A DNA stretch of 64,000 bases from CAYQLY01 sp964418605 (GCA_964418605.1 CAYQLY010000001.1:274491-338490); one strand, 5' to 3'. Shown: positions 17,201-25,914, numbered from the stretch's first letter. Notes: a model not told the origin generated them from the sequence alone. Numbers and translations are program-made.

Positions 17201-17768
17201 GCTCCAGATCTTGATCTGTATCTTCAAGTTTTCGGAATGTTTCTTTCTTACGTACCTTGAATTTTGAAATTCCAGCTGCTTCTTCAAATAGCTCACGTCG
17301 TGATCCATCTTTATCATTGAGAAGGTTGTCTACCATTTTTAACTCGATGATCGCATAGTTATCAGGACCTATACCTGTATCTAGAAAGAGATTATTAATG
17401 TCTTTCAATCGGCAGATTACCCCATTTAATAAATATTCGCTTTCTCCTGTACGGTAGTAGCGTCTGGTGATAGTTATCTGATTGTATTCGGTTGGAAGCA
17501 AGTTTTTAGTATTATCAAACGTAAGCGAAACTTCAGCCAACTGGGTTGGTTTTCTATTTTTGGTGCCATTAAAAATGATGTTCTCCATCTTTTCAGATCT
17601 AAGGGCACTTATTTTTTGTTCTCCGAGTACCCATCGAATGGAGTCCACAACGTTGGATTTACCACATCCATTAGGGCCTACAATTCCTGTAACACCTTCT
17701 CCAAAGTTGATTATTACCTTATCTCCAAAGCTTTTAAAGCCTTTAATTTCTAATTTAGTGAGTTGCAT
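14238..17768 (-). CDS. smc: Chromosome segregation protein SMC
   Basis: ATP-dependent chromosome condensation and segregation; normally partners with ScpA/ScpB. 1176 aa, the full family length. The N-terminal head has Walker A GPNGCGKSN (residues ~32-40) and VLGEQKISALR. Long heptad coiled coils (Glu/Lys/Gln-rich) flank a hinge at about residues 510-650 (the block beginning SDIITCDERYRV). The C-terminal head carries the ABC signature LSGGEKTL and Walker B FCIFDEVDAPLDDANI. The start MQLTKLEIKGFKSFG is canonical. The downstream membrane gene is likely in the same transcript. Confidence 0.97.
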   Translation of the reverse strand: MQLTKLEIKGFKSFGDKVIINFGEGVTGIVGPNGCGKSNVVDSIRWVLGEQKISALRSEKMENIIFNGTKNRKPTQLAEVSLTFDNTKNLLPTEYNQITITRRYYRTGESEYLLNGVICRLKDINNLFLDTGIGPDNYAIIELKMVDNLLNDKDGSRRELFEEAAGISKFKVRKKETFRKLEDTDQDLERVDDLLYEINKNLKSLEKQAKQTEDYFKIKEEYKQLTIQLAQQSTHIQHEALQNLTHQITEEQDQKTRITTQLIEKEAGVEQLKIDLLNKEKSLSTHQKELNEHVNKIRTFEGEKQLKNERLKFLNDKATTLQELIDQGKKDNDQAEISIKSLKNEKGESEKITENSRLQLEKLKTEHDRQKTHTVDLQKKLVDLSSLLKTNQEQAYTLVKSIEISKMQLSSLQEEMEKTDSDNLNHSSAITELESKLHELTNQLEAKTKEVEQEQLLEEDLQNKIQDSESNFELIREEINQLTRKRDAIENEYNLTKSLVDNLEGFPEAIKFLKKNASWGKEAPLLSDIITCDERYRVTIENYLEPYMNYYIVEEEAHAYQAVNLLSEAAKGRAHFFILSSFDHFQSSPTKLFEHAIPASDIVEYDSKYKQLVRYLLDHVYILTSHYKDTPQDNEAIFISQGGNFIRKKFSLSGGSVGLFEGKRIGRAKNLEKLQEELQALTQKIELVKHSFNFNQEELRKLKENTQKEKIEKLQNELGVLRENYISIKTKHEQLSQFLINSSVKKEDIIEKINSITSEIEQQHPHVQSTTKEVNDLEHEINQLTLELEKENAILNEKSQHYNTENIHFHQQQNKTQSLQQEIDYKQSSWETTKERISKSAEELTQTELAITSHLISSEENENELINLYRQKEDLEKNVGEAEKEYYQHRGTIEHIEKEIRELLKRREQIDELIHEAENRTNEIKLTLTSLKERLSVEFNVNLEDILNQYTQDNTSLDEAKLKEEVEKTKAKLDRIGPINPMAMEAYTEIQQRNNFILEQKEDLIKAKESLLSTIQEIDQVAKETFVNAFEKIRENFINVFRSLFSEEDSCDLKLVDPDNPLESEIEISAKPKGKRPLTINQLSGGEKTLTAVSLLFSIYLLKPAPFCIFDEVDAPLDDANIDKFNTIIRKFSKGSQFIIVTHNKRTMVSTDVMYGITMVEQGISQVVPVDLRSLN

Positions 17769-17797
17769 TCGCGGGTTTTATTCAAAAAAATGGGAGA

Positions 17798-17805
17798 CAA
17801 AAATA
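17798..17805 (-). promoter_or_regulatory. Candidate -7 box for smc
   Basis: Reverse-strand TATTTTTG, 29 bp upstream of the smc start. No clear -33 element. Confidence 0.3.
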
Positions 17806-17884
17806 CATATTTATTACATAGCTTCGTAAAAAATCGTGTAACTTTAAAAAGTAAAAATGAAAATTATTATGTTTAATTGAGCGT

Positions 17885-18307
17885 ATGGAAGCATTGAAAA
17901 CCGTATTATATGTATTAGCAATTGTTATTTACATTGTTTTTCGAGCCTCTAAAAAAAAGAAGAAAATAGGTCCTTCGCCTCAAACAGTCTCTTTACCTAA
18001 GGATCAGCCTGAGAGTATGAGTCAAACTGTTACACACACAACAACTGTTAATGATAAACAATCGGTTAATTTGGAAAGTATTGTTCCTATGTATGAAACA
18101 TTAGAAACATTGGAAAAGGATACGGAACTTTCCTTGGAAAAGTATGGGGAAAAGTTAGATTATCACGACGATATAAAAAATGACAAAAAATATAATTTTA
18201 ATTCAATTAATAATAAAAAATATAATTACAATAAATTTTTTAAAAATAAAGATAATTTAAAACGTGTTTTTATTGCCACTGAGATCTTTCAACGAAAGTA
18301 TACATGA
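17885..18307 (+). CDS. Single-pass membrane protein with conserved C-terminal tail, unknown function
   Basis: 140 aa. One N-terminal helix (ALKTVLYVLAIVIYIVFRA) is followed by a KKKKK stop-transfer patch, a polar, low-complexity Asn/Lys/Asp-rich cytoplasmic region, and a C-terminal LKRVFIATEIFQRKY. I recognise that ending as a short motif (AxIxxEILxRKY-like) shared by small membrane proteins of this phylum. The low-complexity part (around 18160-18260) is extremely AT-rich. It precedes the STAS gene by 23 bp, though the latter has its own -7 box. Function unknown. Confidence 0.7.
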   Translation: MEALKTVLYVLAIVIYIVFRASKKKKKIGPSPQTVSLPKDQPESMSQTVTHTTTVNDKQSVNLESIVPMYETLETLEKDTELSLEKYGEKLDYHDDIKNDKKYNFNSINNKKYNYNKFFKNKDNLKRVFIATEIFQRKYT

Positions 18308-18315
18308 TTTTTTAT

Positions 18316-18323
18316 TAACTTTG
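18316..18323 (+). promoter_or_regulatory. Candidate -7 box for STAS gene
   Basis: TAACTTTG ends only 7 bp before the ATG at 18331, so a transcript from here would have a leader of a few nucleotides at most. No -33 element was identified. Confidence 0.4.
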
Positions 18324-18330
18324 TAACATT

Positions 18331-18681
18331 ATGAAATTTACACATACCGTTCAAGATACAATTTGGCAGTTAAGCATAGAAGATGATTTAATTGGTCAGG
18401 ATGATGGAGCTAAACTCCTTCAGGCAGCTACGGACACAGTGGGTAGTGGCGTTAATTTATGTTGTGTTGATATTTCTAAAGTTCGCTTTATGAATAGTAG
18501 TGGACTTGGATTACTTATTACGCTTCTTACTAAGTTTAGAAATAAAGGCGGTGAGGTCTATTTAGTCAATCCCTCTCAGAATGTTCAAAAGCTTTTGATC
18601 ATTACTAAACTCACGTCTATTTTCAATGTCGCAACAGATGTTAAAGAAGCTGTTGATAGATTGAAAACTTCGGTTAAGTAA
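18331..18681 (+). CDS. STAS-domain anti-anti-sigma factor-like protein
   Basis: 116 aa single STAS domain. The segment VDISKVRFMNSSGLGLLITL (residues ~48-67) contains the NSSGLG motif, whose first or second serine is the site phosphorylated by an anti-sigma kinase in SpoIIAA-type switches. The C-terminal half (VYLVNPSQNVQKLLIITKL) fits the fold. No RsbW-like kinase, PP2C phosphatase or cognate sigma factor lies nearby, so the partner is elsewhere or the protein acts differently. It is followed 20 bp later by purA, probably on the same transcript. Confidence 0.88.
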   Translation: MKFTHTVQDTIWQLSIEDDLIGQDDGAKLLQAATDTVGSGVNLCCVDISKVRFMNSSGLGLLITLLTKFRNKGGEVYLVNPSQNVQKLLIITKLTSIFNVATDVKEAVDRLKTSVK

Positions 18682-18701
18682 GCCATGATGATGTTGTAAT
18701 C

Positions 18702-19967
18702 ATGGATGTATTGCTTGGCTTGCAATGGGGAGATGAAGGAAAAGGAAAGATTGTTGATTTTTTAGCTAATCGGTATCAGGTTATTGCTCGCTTTCAAGGG
18801 GGGCCTAATGCAGGTCACACATTGAAAGTAGATTCTGTTAAATATGTACTTCATCAAATTCCTTCAGGCATACTTCACACTTCTATTCAAAATATTATTG
18901 GCAATGGGGTTGTATTAGATCCTGTTGTCTTTAAGACTGAAATAGAGTCATTAAAACAGCATTCAGCTGGAATAACAAATAGACTTTTGATTTCTAAAAA
19001 GGCACATCTTATTTTGCCAACACATAAGCTATTAGATAAAGCCTATGAACAAGCTAAAGGAGAATCTAAAATTGGTTCAACTTTAAAAGGTATAGGACCT
19101 TGCTATCAAGATAAAATAGGAAGACAAGGCATTCGAGTAGGAGATAGCATAGGAGTTGAGTTTAGGCAGCGTTATGAGCGATTGGTTGTACACCATCAAT
19201 CTATTCTTAAATTTTATAATACGACTGTAGAGCTGAAAGAGGTTGAGGAGGAGTTTTTTAACTCCATTGACTTTTTGAAACAATTTCAGTTAGTGGATAG
19301 TGAATATGTTATTAATTCTTATCTTGATCAAGGAAGTCGTGTACTTGCTGAAGGTGCTCAAGGATCATTGTTGGATATCGATATGGGGTCTTATCCGTTT
19401 GTGACGAGCTCTACAACAGTAGCAGCGGGTGCTTGTTCAGGCTTGGGTGTATCGCCTCGACGGATAAAAAATGTATTTGGTATCTTAAAAGCATATGCAA
19501 CGCGTGTAGGTAGTGGACCATTTCCTACGGAATTATTTGATGAAGATGGTGAAAAACTTCGAACTTTCGGTTATGAGTTTGGTTCGACAACCGGTCGTGC
19601 ACGTCGATGTGGGTGGCTTGATTTACCCGCTCTTAAATATACGGTGATGCTTAATGGGGTCACAGAATTATTTTTAATGAAAGTAGATGTCCTGACTCAT
19701 TTTTCAACTATTCGTGTGTGTACACATTATAAAACTAATTCTGGTGAGCGTATAGATCGAATTCCCTTTGATATGAATTCTGAAAATCTGGTACCTGTGT
19801 TTAAAGATTTTCCAAGTTGGAAGCTAGCTACCGATCGTATTTCTTCTTTTAATGACTTACCGAAGGAATTGCAAACTTATATTCGTTTTATTGAACACGA
19901 ATTAGGTGTTCCAATTACATTGGTAAGCTATGGTCCGGAGAGGGAAGCGACGGTTGTGAAAAGCTAA
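18702..19967 (+). CDS. purA: Adenylosuccinate synthetase
   Basis: First committed step from IMP to AMP (IMP + aspartate + GTP). The N-terminal GTP loop LGLQWGDEGKGK (residues ~5-16) holds the catalytic Asp; NAGHT (IMP binding), IGSTLKGIGPCYQDK, GAQGSLLDIDMGSYPFVTSS and the TTGRARRCGWLD block are all present. 421 aa, full length. The ATG at 18702 leaves a very short N-terminus before the active site, as usual. PurQ is encoded separately at 39.9 kb. Confidence 0.97.
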   Translation: MDVLLGLQWGDEGKGKIVDFLANRYQVIARFQGGPNAGHTLKVDSVKYVLHQIPSGILHTSIQNIIGNGVVLDPVVFKTEIESLKQHSAGITNRLLISKKAHLILPTHKLLDKAYEQAKGESKIGSTLKGIGPCYQDKIGRQGIRVGDSIGVEFRQRYERLVVHHQSILKFYNTTVELKEVEEEFFNSIDFLKQFQLVDSEYVINSYLDQGSRVLAEGAQGSLLDIDMGSYPFVTSSTTVAAGACSGLGVSPRRIKNVFGILKAYATRVGSGPFPTELFDEDGEKLRTFGYEFGSTTGRARRCGWLDLPALKYTVMLNGVTELFLMKVDVLTHFSTIRVCTHYKTNSGERIDRIPFDMNSENLVPVFKDFPSWKLATDRISSFNDLPKELQTYIRFIEHELGVPITLVSYGPEREATVVKS

Positions 19968-19996
19968 AATTATAGAAAATATTTTTCTTGATTAGT

Positions 19997-20386
19997 TTAT
20001 AATTTTTTTTTCATTCTATAAACTCCAATCGCTAAAAACCCCCAACCTACTATAAAAGATAATCCACCTAATGGTGTAATAGCCCCCCATTTGGATACAT
20101 GAGTAAGGCAGAGTAGGTATAATGAGCCTGAAAATAAAATAATTCCTGCCATGAATAATATACCAGCTACCTTTATTAAAATATGAGGTGTTTTTTTGTA
20201 AATCAAACCTGTAACTAGAATTCCGAATATATGGAAAAATTGATATTCCACAGCGGTATGAAACGTAGCGATGCGATTGTTTTGTTGAAGAAAGTCATGA
20301 AGTGCATGTGCTCCAAATGCACCGATCATAACGGTGATGGCTGCTAAGCCTGTTCCGATGAGTAGAAAGAGCGTGTCTGTTTTCAT
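19997..20386 (-). CDS. DUF423 family membrane protein
   Basis: 129 aa, four membrane helices with the typical DUF423 (YgdD/YwdK) features: GAFGAHALHDFL at residues ~22-33, FHTAVEYQFFHIFGIL at ~41-56, and the C-terminal TPLGGLSFIVGWGFLA. The function of the family is not established. It overlaps the upstream YggS-like gene by 4 nt (start codon within the stop), so the two are translationally coupled. Confidence 0.9.
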   Translation of the reverse strand: MKTDTLFLLIGTGLAAITVMIGAFGAHALHDFLQQNNRIATFHTAVEYQFFHIFGILVTGLIYKKTPHILIKVAGILFMAGIILFSGSLYLLCLTHVSKWGAITPLGGLSFIVGWGFLAIGVYRMKKKL

Positions 20387-21066
20387 GGGTTGGGGTAATG
20401 TCGTTCTCCAAAAATAGCACTTCCTATCCGAATCATGGTGCTCCCTTCGTCGAGTGCAATAGCATAATCATGACTCATTCCTATTGATAATTCGTTCATT
20501 ATTAAATGAGGTGAGCGGTATGTAGTTTTAATAGTTTCAAACCATCGTTTGATTAGCTGAAATTCTTTACGAATGACTTGTTCGTCTGCTGTTAATGTAG
20601 CTATTCCCATTAACCCATTAATTGTAATATGAGGTAGTTTTTCGTATTCACGACTTTCTAATATCGTTTGGAGTTCGTTGGTCGATAATCCAAATTTAGT
20701 TTCTTCTTCTGCGATATGTAATTGTAATAAACAGGGTATAATGCGGTTGTGTTTTTGTGCTTGTTTATTTATCTCTCGAAGAAGCTGGATACTGTCTACA
20801 GAATGAATAAGGTGTATAAATGGAGCAATGTATTTTACCTTATTTGTTTGCAAGTGACCAATCATATGCCATTCGATATCAGAAGGAAGATGAGATTGTT
20901 TTTCTATTAATTCTTGCACTCTGTTTTCACCGAATGATCGGCAGCCAGCCTGATAAGCTTCTTTTATTTTGTCTAGAGGCTGTGTTTTAGTGACAGCAAT
21001 GAGTTTGCATGATTTTTTATCTATTTTTTGGATTAAATTTGCAATATTTTCGTGTATAGAAGACAT
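20383..21066 (-). CDS. YggS/PROSC-family PLP-binding protein
   Basis: Pyridoxal-phosphate homeostasis protein with an alanine-racemase-like TIM barrel, 227 aa. The PLP lysine is in LIAVTKTQP (residue ~27). The conserved GENRVQELIEK, IEWHMIGHLQTNK, ELSIGMSHDYAIALDEGSTMIRIGSAIFGER blocks are all present. Members buffer PLP and affect amino-acid metabolism, with no known catalytic activity. Coupled by a 4 nt overlap to the DUF423 gene. It diverges from the GH3 gene. Confidence 0.94.
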   Translation of the reverse strand: MSSIHENIANLIQKIDKKSCKLIAVTKTQPLDKIKEAYQAGCRSFGENRVQELIEKQSHLPSDIEWHMIGHLQTNKVKYIAPFIHLIHSVDSIQLLREINKQAQKHNRIIPCLLQLHIAEEETKFGLSTNELQTILESREYEKLPHITINGLMGIATLTADEQVIRKEFQLIKRWFETIKTTYRSPHLIMNELSIGMSHDYAIALDEGSTMIRIGSAIFGERHYPNP

Positions 21067-21179
21067 CTGTTATTTTTATTTTTGTAGTCGAGTTGAATTT
21101 ACATGAAATATATTTAAATTCACGTTTATTTTTGGTAATTGTTTAGTTTTTTTAACCTCATAAAAAGTAAAATAGACAT

Positions 21180-22733
21180 ATGCCCATTATAGGCAAACTT
21201 CTTCAGCAAGGTATTAAAATTCGTAAGAGTATCGATCAAGATAATACACCATCATTTGATCTTCAACGGGAAGAGTTATACGAATTATTAAGTAAAGCAA
21301 GAAAAACACATTTTGGAAAGCACTATGGATTTCATAAAATTCTTAGTAAACTTATAGATGATTCAACAGGATCATCTTTTTATGATGTGTTTAAAAAACA
21401 AATTCCTGTTCATGATTATAACAAAATTTATAATGAATGGTGGCATAAATCATTGGCCGGAGAAAAAGATGTATGTTGGCCAGGAAATGTTAAATATTTT
21501 GCACTGAGCTCGGGAACATCTGAAGCATCAAGTAAACATATTCCTGTTACAAAGTCGATGCTTAAAGCTATTCGTAAGTCGTCTGTTCGGCAGATTTTAA
21601 CATTATCTGATTACGATGTACCACCAACTGTTTTTGAAAAAGGCATGCTTTTATTAGGTGGGAGTACTCATCTTAATCACCATGGCAGTTATTTTGAAGG
21701 TGATCTGAGTGGCATTACAACAGGTCAGATTCCATTTTGGTTTCAGTTTTTTCATAAGCCAGGAAAGAAAATAGCAGCTGTAAGAGATTGGAACAGTAAA
21801 CTTGACGAAATTACATTAAAGGCATCTAAGTGGGATATAGGGATTATAGCTGGTGTACCTGCTTGGGTTCAGATTTTGATGGAAAAAATAATTACTCATT
21901 ACAAAGTAAAAACGATTCATGACATATGGCCTAATTTATCTATTTATGTACATGGTGGTGTCTCATTTGATCCATATCGAAAAGGGTTTGAAGAGTTGTT
22001 AGGCAAACCTGTTCATTACATTGAAACCTATTTAGCTTCAGAGGGTTTTATTGCTTATCAAACACTACCCCATAAAAGAGCGATGAAGCTCATATTAAAT
22101 AATGGATTATTTTTTGAGTTTGTCCCTTTTGATGAAACTAATTTTACAAGTGATGGTCAGCTTGTAGGCAATCCGCAGACGTACATGATTCATGAAGTAA
22201 AAGAAGGGGTTGATTATGCATTATTACTTTCAACGTGTGCAGGTTGCTGGCGTTATTTGATTGGCGATGTGGTTCGATTTGTATCTGTGGCTGAAAGTGA
22301 GATCGTAATTACAGGGAGAACGAAGCATTTTTTGAGCTTATGTGGGGAGCATTTATCTGTTGATAACATGAATAAAGCAGTGGAGTTGGTAGCTGATGAA
22401 TTGGGTATCAATATTCGTGAGTTTACAGTAGCCGGAATTAAACATGATTCATTGTTTGCGCATCAATGGTATATCGGAACAGATGATCAGATTTCTGTAG
22501 AAAAAATTAAAACACTACTAGATGAAAAACTTAAATTTTTGAATGATGACTATAAGGTCGAGCGCAGCGCAGCTTTAAAAGATATTTTTGTTCAAGTAGT
22601 ACCTACGTCATTGTTTTATCAGTGGATGAAACTGCGTGGTAAAGAAGGTGGTCAGAATAAATTCCCTCGTGTATTGAAAAAATCACTTCATGAGGAATGG
22701 GAGCAATTTTTAAAAACAGCAAAAGTTAATTAA
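21180..22733 (+). CDS. GH3 (auxin-responsive promoter) family acyl-adenylate/amido synthetase-like protein
   Basis: 517 aa ANL-like enzyme of the GH3 family; plant members couple small carboxylic acids to amino acids through an acyl-adenylate. Motif 1 is seen as LSSGTSEASSKHIPVT (residues ~109-124), an adenine-pocket segment as YLASEGFIAYQ, and the hinge region as RTKHFLSLCGEHLSVDNMN. Bacterial GH3 proteins are common in Bacteroidota, but their substrates are unknown. It is followed 12 bp later by a LysE-type exporter gene, which suggests the two are co-transcribed and may act on the same small molecule (inference). Confidence 0.88.
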   Translation: MPIIGKLLQQGIKIRKSIDQDNTPSFDLQREELYELLSKARKTHFGKHYGFHKILSKLIDDSTGSSFYDVFKKQIPVHDYNKIYNEWWHKSLAGEKDVCWPGNVKYFALSSGTSEASSKHIPVTKSMLKAIRKSSVRQILTLSDYDVPPTVFEKGMLLLGGSTHLNHHGSYFEGDLSGITTGQIPFWFQFFHKPGKKIAAVRDWNSKLDEITLKASKWDIGIIAGVPAWVQILMEKIITHYKVKTIHDIWPNLSIYVHGGVSFDPYRKGFEELLGKPVHYIETYLASEGFIAYQTLPHKRAMKLILNNGLFFEFVPFDETNFTSDGQLVGNPQTYMIHEVKEGVDYALLLSTCAGCWRYLIGDVVRFVSVAESEIVITGRTKHFLSLCGEHLSVDNMNKAVELVADELGINIREFTVAGIKHDSLFAHQWYIGTDDQISVEKIKTLLDEKLKFLNDDYKVERSAALKDIFVQVVPTSLFYQWMKLRGKEGGQNKFPRVLKKSLHEEWEQFLKTAKVN

Positions 22734-22745
22734 AACTAATTCAGA

Positions 22746-23360
22746 ATGTATTTAATTTTAAATGGAATAGCGTATGGGCTGCTGTTAGCTGTTCTCATAG
22801 GTCCTGTCTTTTTTTCTCTTGTTCAAACAAGTATTGAGGAAGGATTAAGAGCAGGTGCTTGGCTGGCTGTAGGTATCTTGCTTAGTGATGTATTTTATAT
22901 TTCAATATGTTATCTAGGTATGGAGCCTTTTATGGATAATCCGTTATTTAAGAAATGGTTAGGAATTATTGGTGGTGGGGTTATGATTATTTTTGCTGTT
23001 ATCATGTTTTTTAAAAATGTTCGAAAGGAAACTCATGCAGCTATTCATGTTAAGAAGAAGTTTTTTTTACGCTTTATAATAAGAGGTTTTTTATTAAATG
23101 GAATTAATCCTTCTGTGTTGATCTTTTGGATTGGAATGGTAGGAGCTATTACAGCTCACGAGGAGTATAGTCAAAACCAAATTATTGTTCTTTTTTCTTG
23201 CATGATGGGAACAGTTTTTTTAACAGATATTTTAAAAGCATTTCTTTCCCATAAACTTGGTAGGTTTATTACTTACCGTGTGCAATCGACTTTGAATAAG
23301 GTACTAGGCGTAGGACTTTTTTGTTTTGGGATGAGGTTGCTTTATATATCCTTCTTTTAA
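22746..23360 (+). CDS. LysE/RhtB-family exporter
   Basis: 204 aa inner-membrane protein with about six helices. The N-terminus YGLLLAVLIGPVFFSLVQTSIEEGLRAG matches the LysE family opening (GPxxxxxxxxSIxxGxRAG); AWLAVGILLSDVFYISICYLG and the NGINPSVLIFWIGMVGA block around residue 117 also fit. The family exports amino acids and derivatives. It directly follows the GH3 gene and ends one base before the convergent transglycosylase gene. Confidence 0.88.
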   Translation: MYLILNGIAYGLLLAVLIGPVFFSLVQTSIEEGLRAGAWLAVGILLSDVFYISICYLGMEPFMDNPLFKKWLGIIGGGVMIIFAVIMFFKNVRKETHAAIHVKKKFFLRFIIRGFLLNGINPSVLIFWIGMVGAITAHEEYSQNQIIVLFSCMMGTVFLTDILKAFLSHKLGRFITYRVQSTLNKVLGVGLFCFGMRLLYISFF

Positions 23361-25091
23361 TTAATTCACAGAAGTAGAGAGTTTTCGATTTGCTGGATAA
23401 ATGATCAACTTTTCTCCGATTTTTATCGTGTAATCCTCTTTATTTTTATTATTCCATAGTTGTATTTTTTCTATTGTTGTTTTGTATCTTTTTGCAATTT
23501 GATATAAGTTCTCACCTGTTTGAACAGTGTGTAGGGTTGCCCCCTTATTTTTTAGAAAAGTAGTATCTATCGTTGTTTTTGGTGTATCAGCGAACGAGTT
23601 GGATTGTTTGTATGTGGAATAGGTTGTTGTACTGTCAGTTTTTTTATGATAGTACGATGTGTCTTTTTTTACAGTATTTATTGAATCAGGAGTATGTATA
23701 TATTCTATAGGTGTCGTATTTGTTTTAATTGATTCTGTATCGTTATCTTTTACACCCTCACTATTGATATGACCTATATTATATTGATCTTCTTTTACCT
23801 CTTCTAAGCTTATTTTTTGATCTGAATTATAATAACTTGTTGTTTGTTTTTCTTCATCAGGTATTGTTTTTTTTACTTCTATGGGAATACTTACAGGTCT
23901 GGTATCTCTAATCCATAGTACACGTCCTGGTACAGGATCTTCCAATTTGTGTAGTCGATTATATTTAGTTAAGCGTGATTTTTTGATACCTAGTTTTTGT
24001 CCGATTTCCCAAAGTGTTTCATTTTCAAGTACAGTGTAATAATCTTCCGTTCCTTCGGTATATTTTGGCTCTATATAGTAAGCCATTCCTGGGATGATAT
24101 CATCGTATTTTTTAAGATCATTATAGCGTCTCAATTTTTTTTCGGAGATGCCTGCCTCCATAGCTAAAATATAAGGCGTATCATCTTTTTTAGCTGTGAT
24201 ACACTTTAGTCCATTTTTTGTTATCCATTTATTTGTTTGGTACTCAACCTTATCAGGTTGAGTAATGGGTTTGTCAAAAGAAGTTGGAATAATAATGCTG
24301 TAGTCAGTAGGTATTTTTTTTGTTTTTAACCAAGCATTGTAATAACTAACTTGGTGTGGATCTAGTTTCCATTGATAGGCTAGCTCATCTAATGTTTTAT
24401 TTTCAATGTTATTAATAATCGTAAGTTTAACAGATGTATTTTGTGGAACATGTTTTTCAAAGGCTATCTTGTGTGCTAAAAATCGTGTGATATACCAATG
24501 TGTATTGTTTGTAATTTCTATTTTTTCTATACCACTTATTTCACCTGGGTTGATTGATGCTTTTACTCCTCCGAGCCCTAGGTTATAGGAAAGAAGTGTG
24601 TAAACCCAATTATTAAGCAGTGAATTATTTTTTTTAAAATAACGAGCTGCTGCACGAGTTGAAAAAACAATATGCATTCGTTCATCAATATTTTCATCGA
24701 TTGTTAATCCTATTTCTTTAGCTGTTTCTTCTTTGAATTGCCAATAACCTACCGCATTTGACGCAGACACAGCGTTGGGGGTCAGTGAGCTTTCTTGTAA
24801 GGCTAAATATTTAAAATCATCTGGTATGCCTTCTTCTTTAAGAATTTTTTCCATTAGTGGGAAGTACCATGTGGCTTTTTCTGCTTTTATATAAAAATAG
24901 TTTTCGTTTTTAGTTAGATTGTTAATGTCCTTTTGAATGATTTCTTTTGCTTCATCAGTGATGATTAGCTCTAAATTGCCTAATTTCATTTTTGAGGGTA
25001 CTTGAGGTGGTACAAGCTGAGCTAGAGATTTAGGAGAAACTACCAGTTTAAATAGAATAGTCAATAAAAATGCTAGAGATATGTTTTTCAT
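23361..25091 (-). CDS. Membrane-bound lytic murein transglycosylase with LysM repeats (MltD-like)
   Basis: 576 aa, exported (signal peptide residues ~1-24). The GH23/SLT catalytic domain is at about residues 60-220: catalytic Glu in ALQESSLTP, then SNAVGYWQFK and LLSYNLGLGGV. LysM-type peptidoglycan-binding repeats follow at about 300-345, 348-395 (YYTVLENETLWEIGQKLGI) and 522-570 (LHTVQTGENLYQIAKRY). A polar Thr/Ser/Asp-rich linker of about 120 residues separates the last LysM from the others. It cleaves the glycan strand to give 1,6-anhydroMurNAc ends. It is the last gene of the rsfS-ftsH-LUD-lpxH-propeller operon. Confidence 0.93.
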   Translation of the reverse strand: MKNISLAFLLTILFKLVVSPKSLAQLVPPQVPSKMKLGNLELIITDEAKEIIQKDINNLTKNENYFYIKAEKATWYFPLMEKILKEEGIPDDFKYLALQESSLTPNAVSASNAVGYWQFKEETAKEIGLTIDENIDERMHIVFSTRAAARYFKKNNSLLNNWVYTLLSYNLGLGGVKASINPGEISGIEKIEITNNTHWYITRFLAHKIAFEKHVPQNTSVKLTIINNIENKTLDELAYQWKLDPHQVSYYNAWLKTKKIPTDYSIIIPTSFDKPITQPDKVEYQTNKWITKNGLKCITAKKDDTPYILAMEAGISEKKLRRYNDLKKYDDIIPGMAYYIEPKYTEGTEDYYTVLENETLWEIGQKLGIKKSRLTKYNRLHKLEDPVPGRVLWIRDTRPVSIPIEVKKTIPDEEKQTTSYYNSDQKISLEEVKEDQYNIGHINSEGVKDNDTESIKTNTTPIEYIHTPDSINTVKKDTSYYHKKTDSTTTYSTYKQSNSFADTPKTTIDTTFLKNKGATLHTVQTGENLYQIAKRYKTTIEKIQLWNNKNKEDYTIKIGEKLIIYPANRKLSTSVN

Positions 25092-25095
25092 AAAA

Positions 25096-25914
25096 TTAAT
25101 GAGATTGTATGTTTAAAATATAAAATTTATTTTTTTCAAATGTAATAATTTTTTTTTCTGTCACTAAAACAAAAATAATTGAATTTTTAATAGGCAATGT
25201 AATTCTCCTTTCCTTTAGAGTGTAAATGTTTATAAAGAAAAGAGTATTGTCTTTGGTATAGTAGAGTTCTTCTTCTAAAAAGTTAAAATACGTAATTCCT
25301 GATGCGGGAATTGTTTTTTTATAGTTGCCTAAATTATCAAATAAAAGAATGCCTTGGTTTTGATCAGATATAAAAAGTAAATTTTGGTACTCACGAATAG
25401 AGGTAATATTGAAATCCTTGGGATCTAGTATTAAGTCTAATGGTGTTTCATTTATTAATTTAGAAGCAATAGGGTTGTATTTTTTTAACCTAAAATTAAT
25501 TTCATCAAATAGCCAAATCATATTGTCTTGTGAAATTGTAGCTACTCGACTAAATCCGATTTCTTCGAGGTTAAGTTCAAATGTAGAGCTTGATGCTAAA
25601 AAACGATCGAGTATTCTAAATTGTTGAAGTTCTTTATAGAAAACAAACAAGTTCATTGTCCGCCAAGCTTCAATGCTGTAGGGTGTAGAAAGCTCAGCAG
25701 GTGAAAAACGGCTAACTAGGTTGCCAAGAGAGTCGTACTGAGTAATATTTCCTTTGGTATCTCCAATTACAAATTTTCCATTTCGATCTATAGATACACA
25801 TGTAATGGAGGTAGTATTTTTTTCTTTTTCAAGAACTAATTGTTGGGCATGGGTTTTCTTTTCTAATAATAGTGTTGTGATGGTGAGATATACTAAAAGT
25901 AATTGTATCTTCAT
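25096..25914 (-). CDS. Exported beta-propeller-like protein, unknown function
   Basis: 272 aa with a short signal peptide (IQLLLVYLTITTLLL, cleavage after HAQ). The rest shows short repeats of WD40/NHL character such as SITCVSIDRNGKFVIGDTKGNITQYDSLGNLV, ISQDNMIWLFDEINFRLKKYN and LLFISDQNQGILLFDNLGNYKK, consistent with a six- or seven-bladed propeller. No catalytic residues are recognisable. Its start overlaps the lpxH stop by 4 nt and its end is 4 bp before the transglycosylase start, so it is tightly co-expressed with envelope genes. Confidence 0.72.
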   Translation of the reverse strand: MKIQLLLVYLTITTLLLEKKTHAQQLVLEKEKNTTSITCVSIDRNGKFVIGDTKGNITQYDSLGNLVSRFSPAELSTPYSIEAWRTMNLFVFYKELQQFRILDRFLASSSTFELNLEEIGFSRVATISQDNMIWLFDEINFRLKKYNPIASKLINETPLDLILDPKDFNITSIREYQNLLFISDQNQGILLFDNLGNYKKTIPASGITYFNFLEEELYYTKDNTLFFINIYTLKERRITLPIKNSIIFVLVTEKKIITFEKNKFYILNIQSH

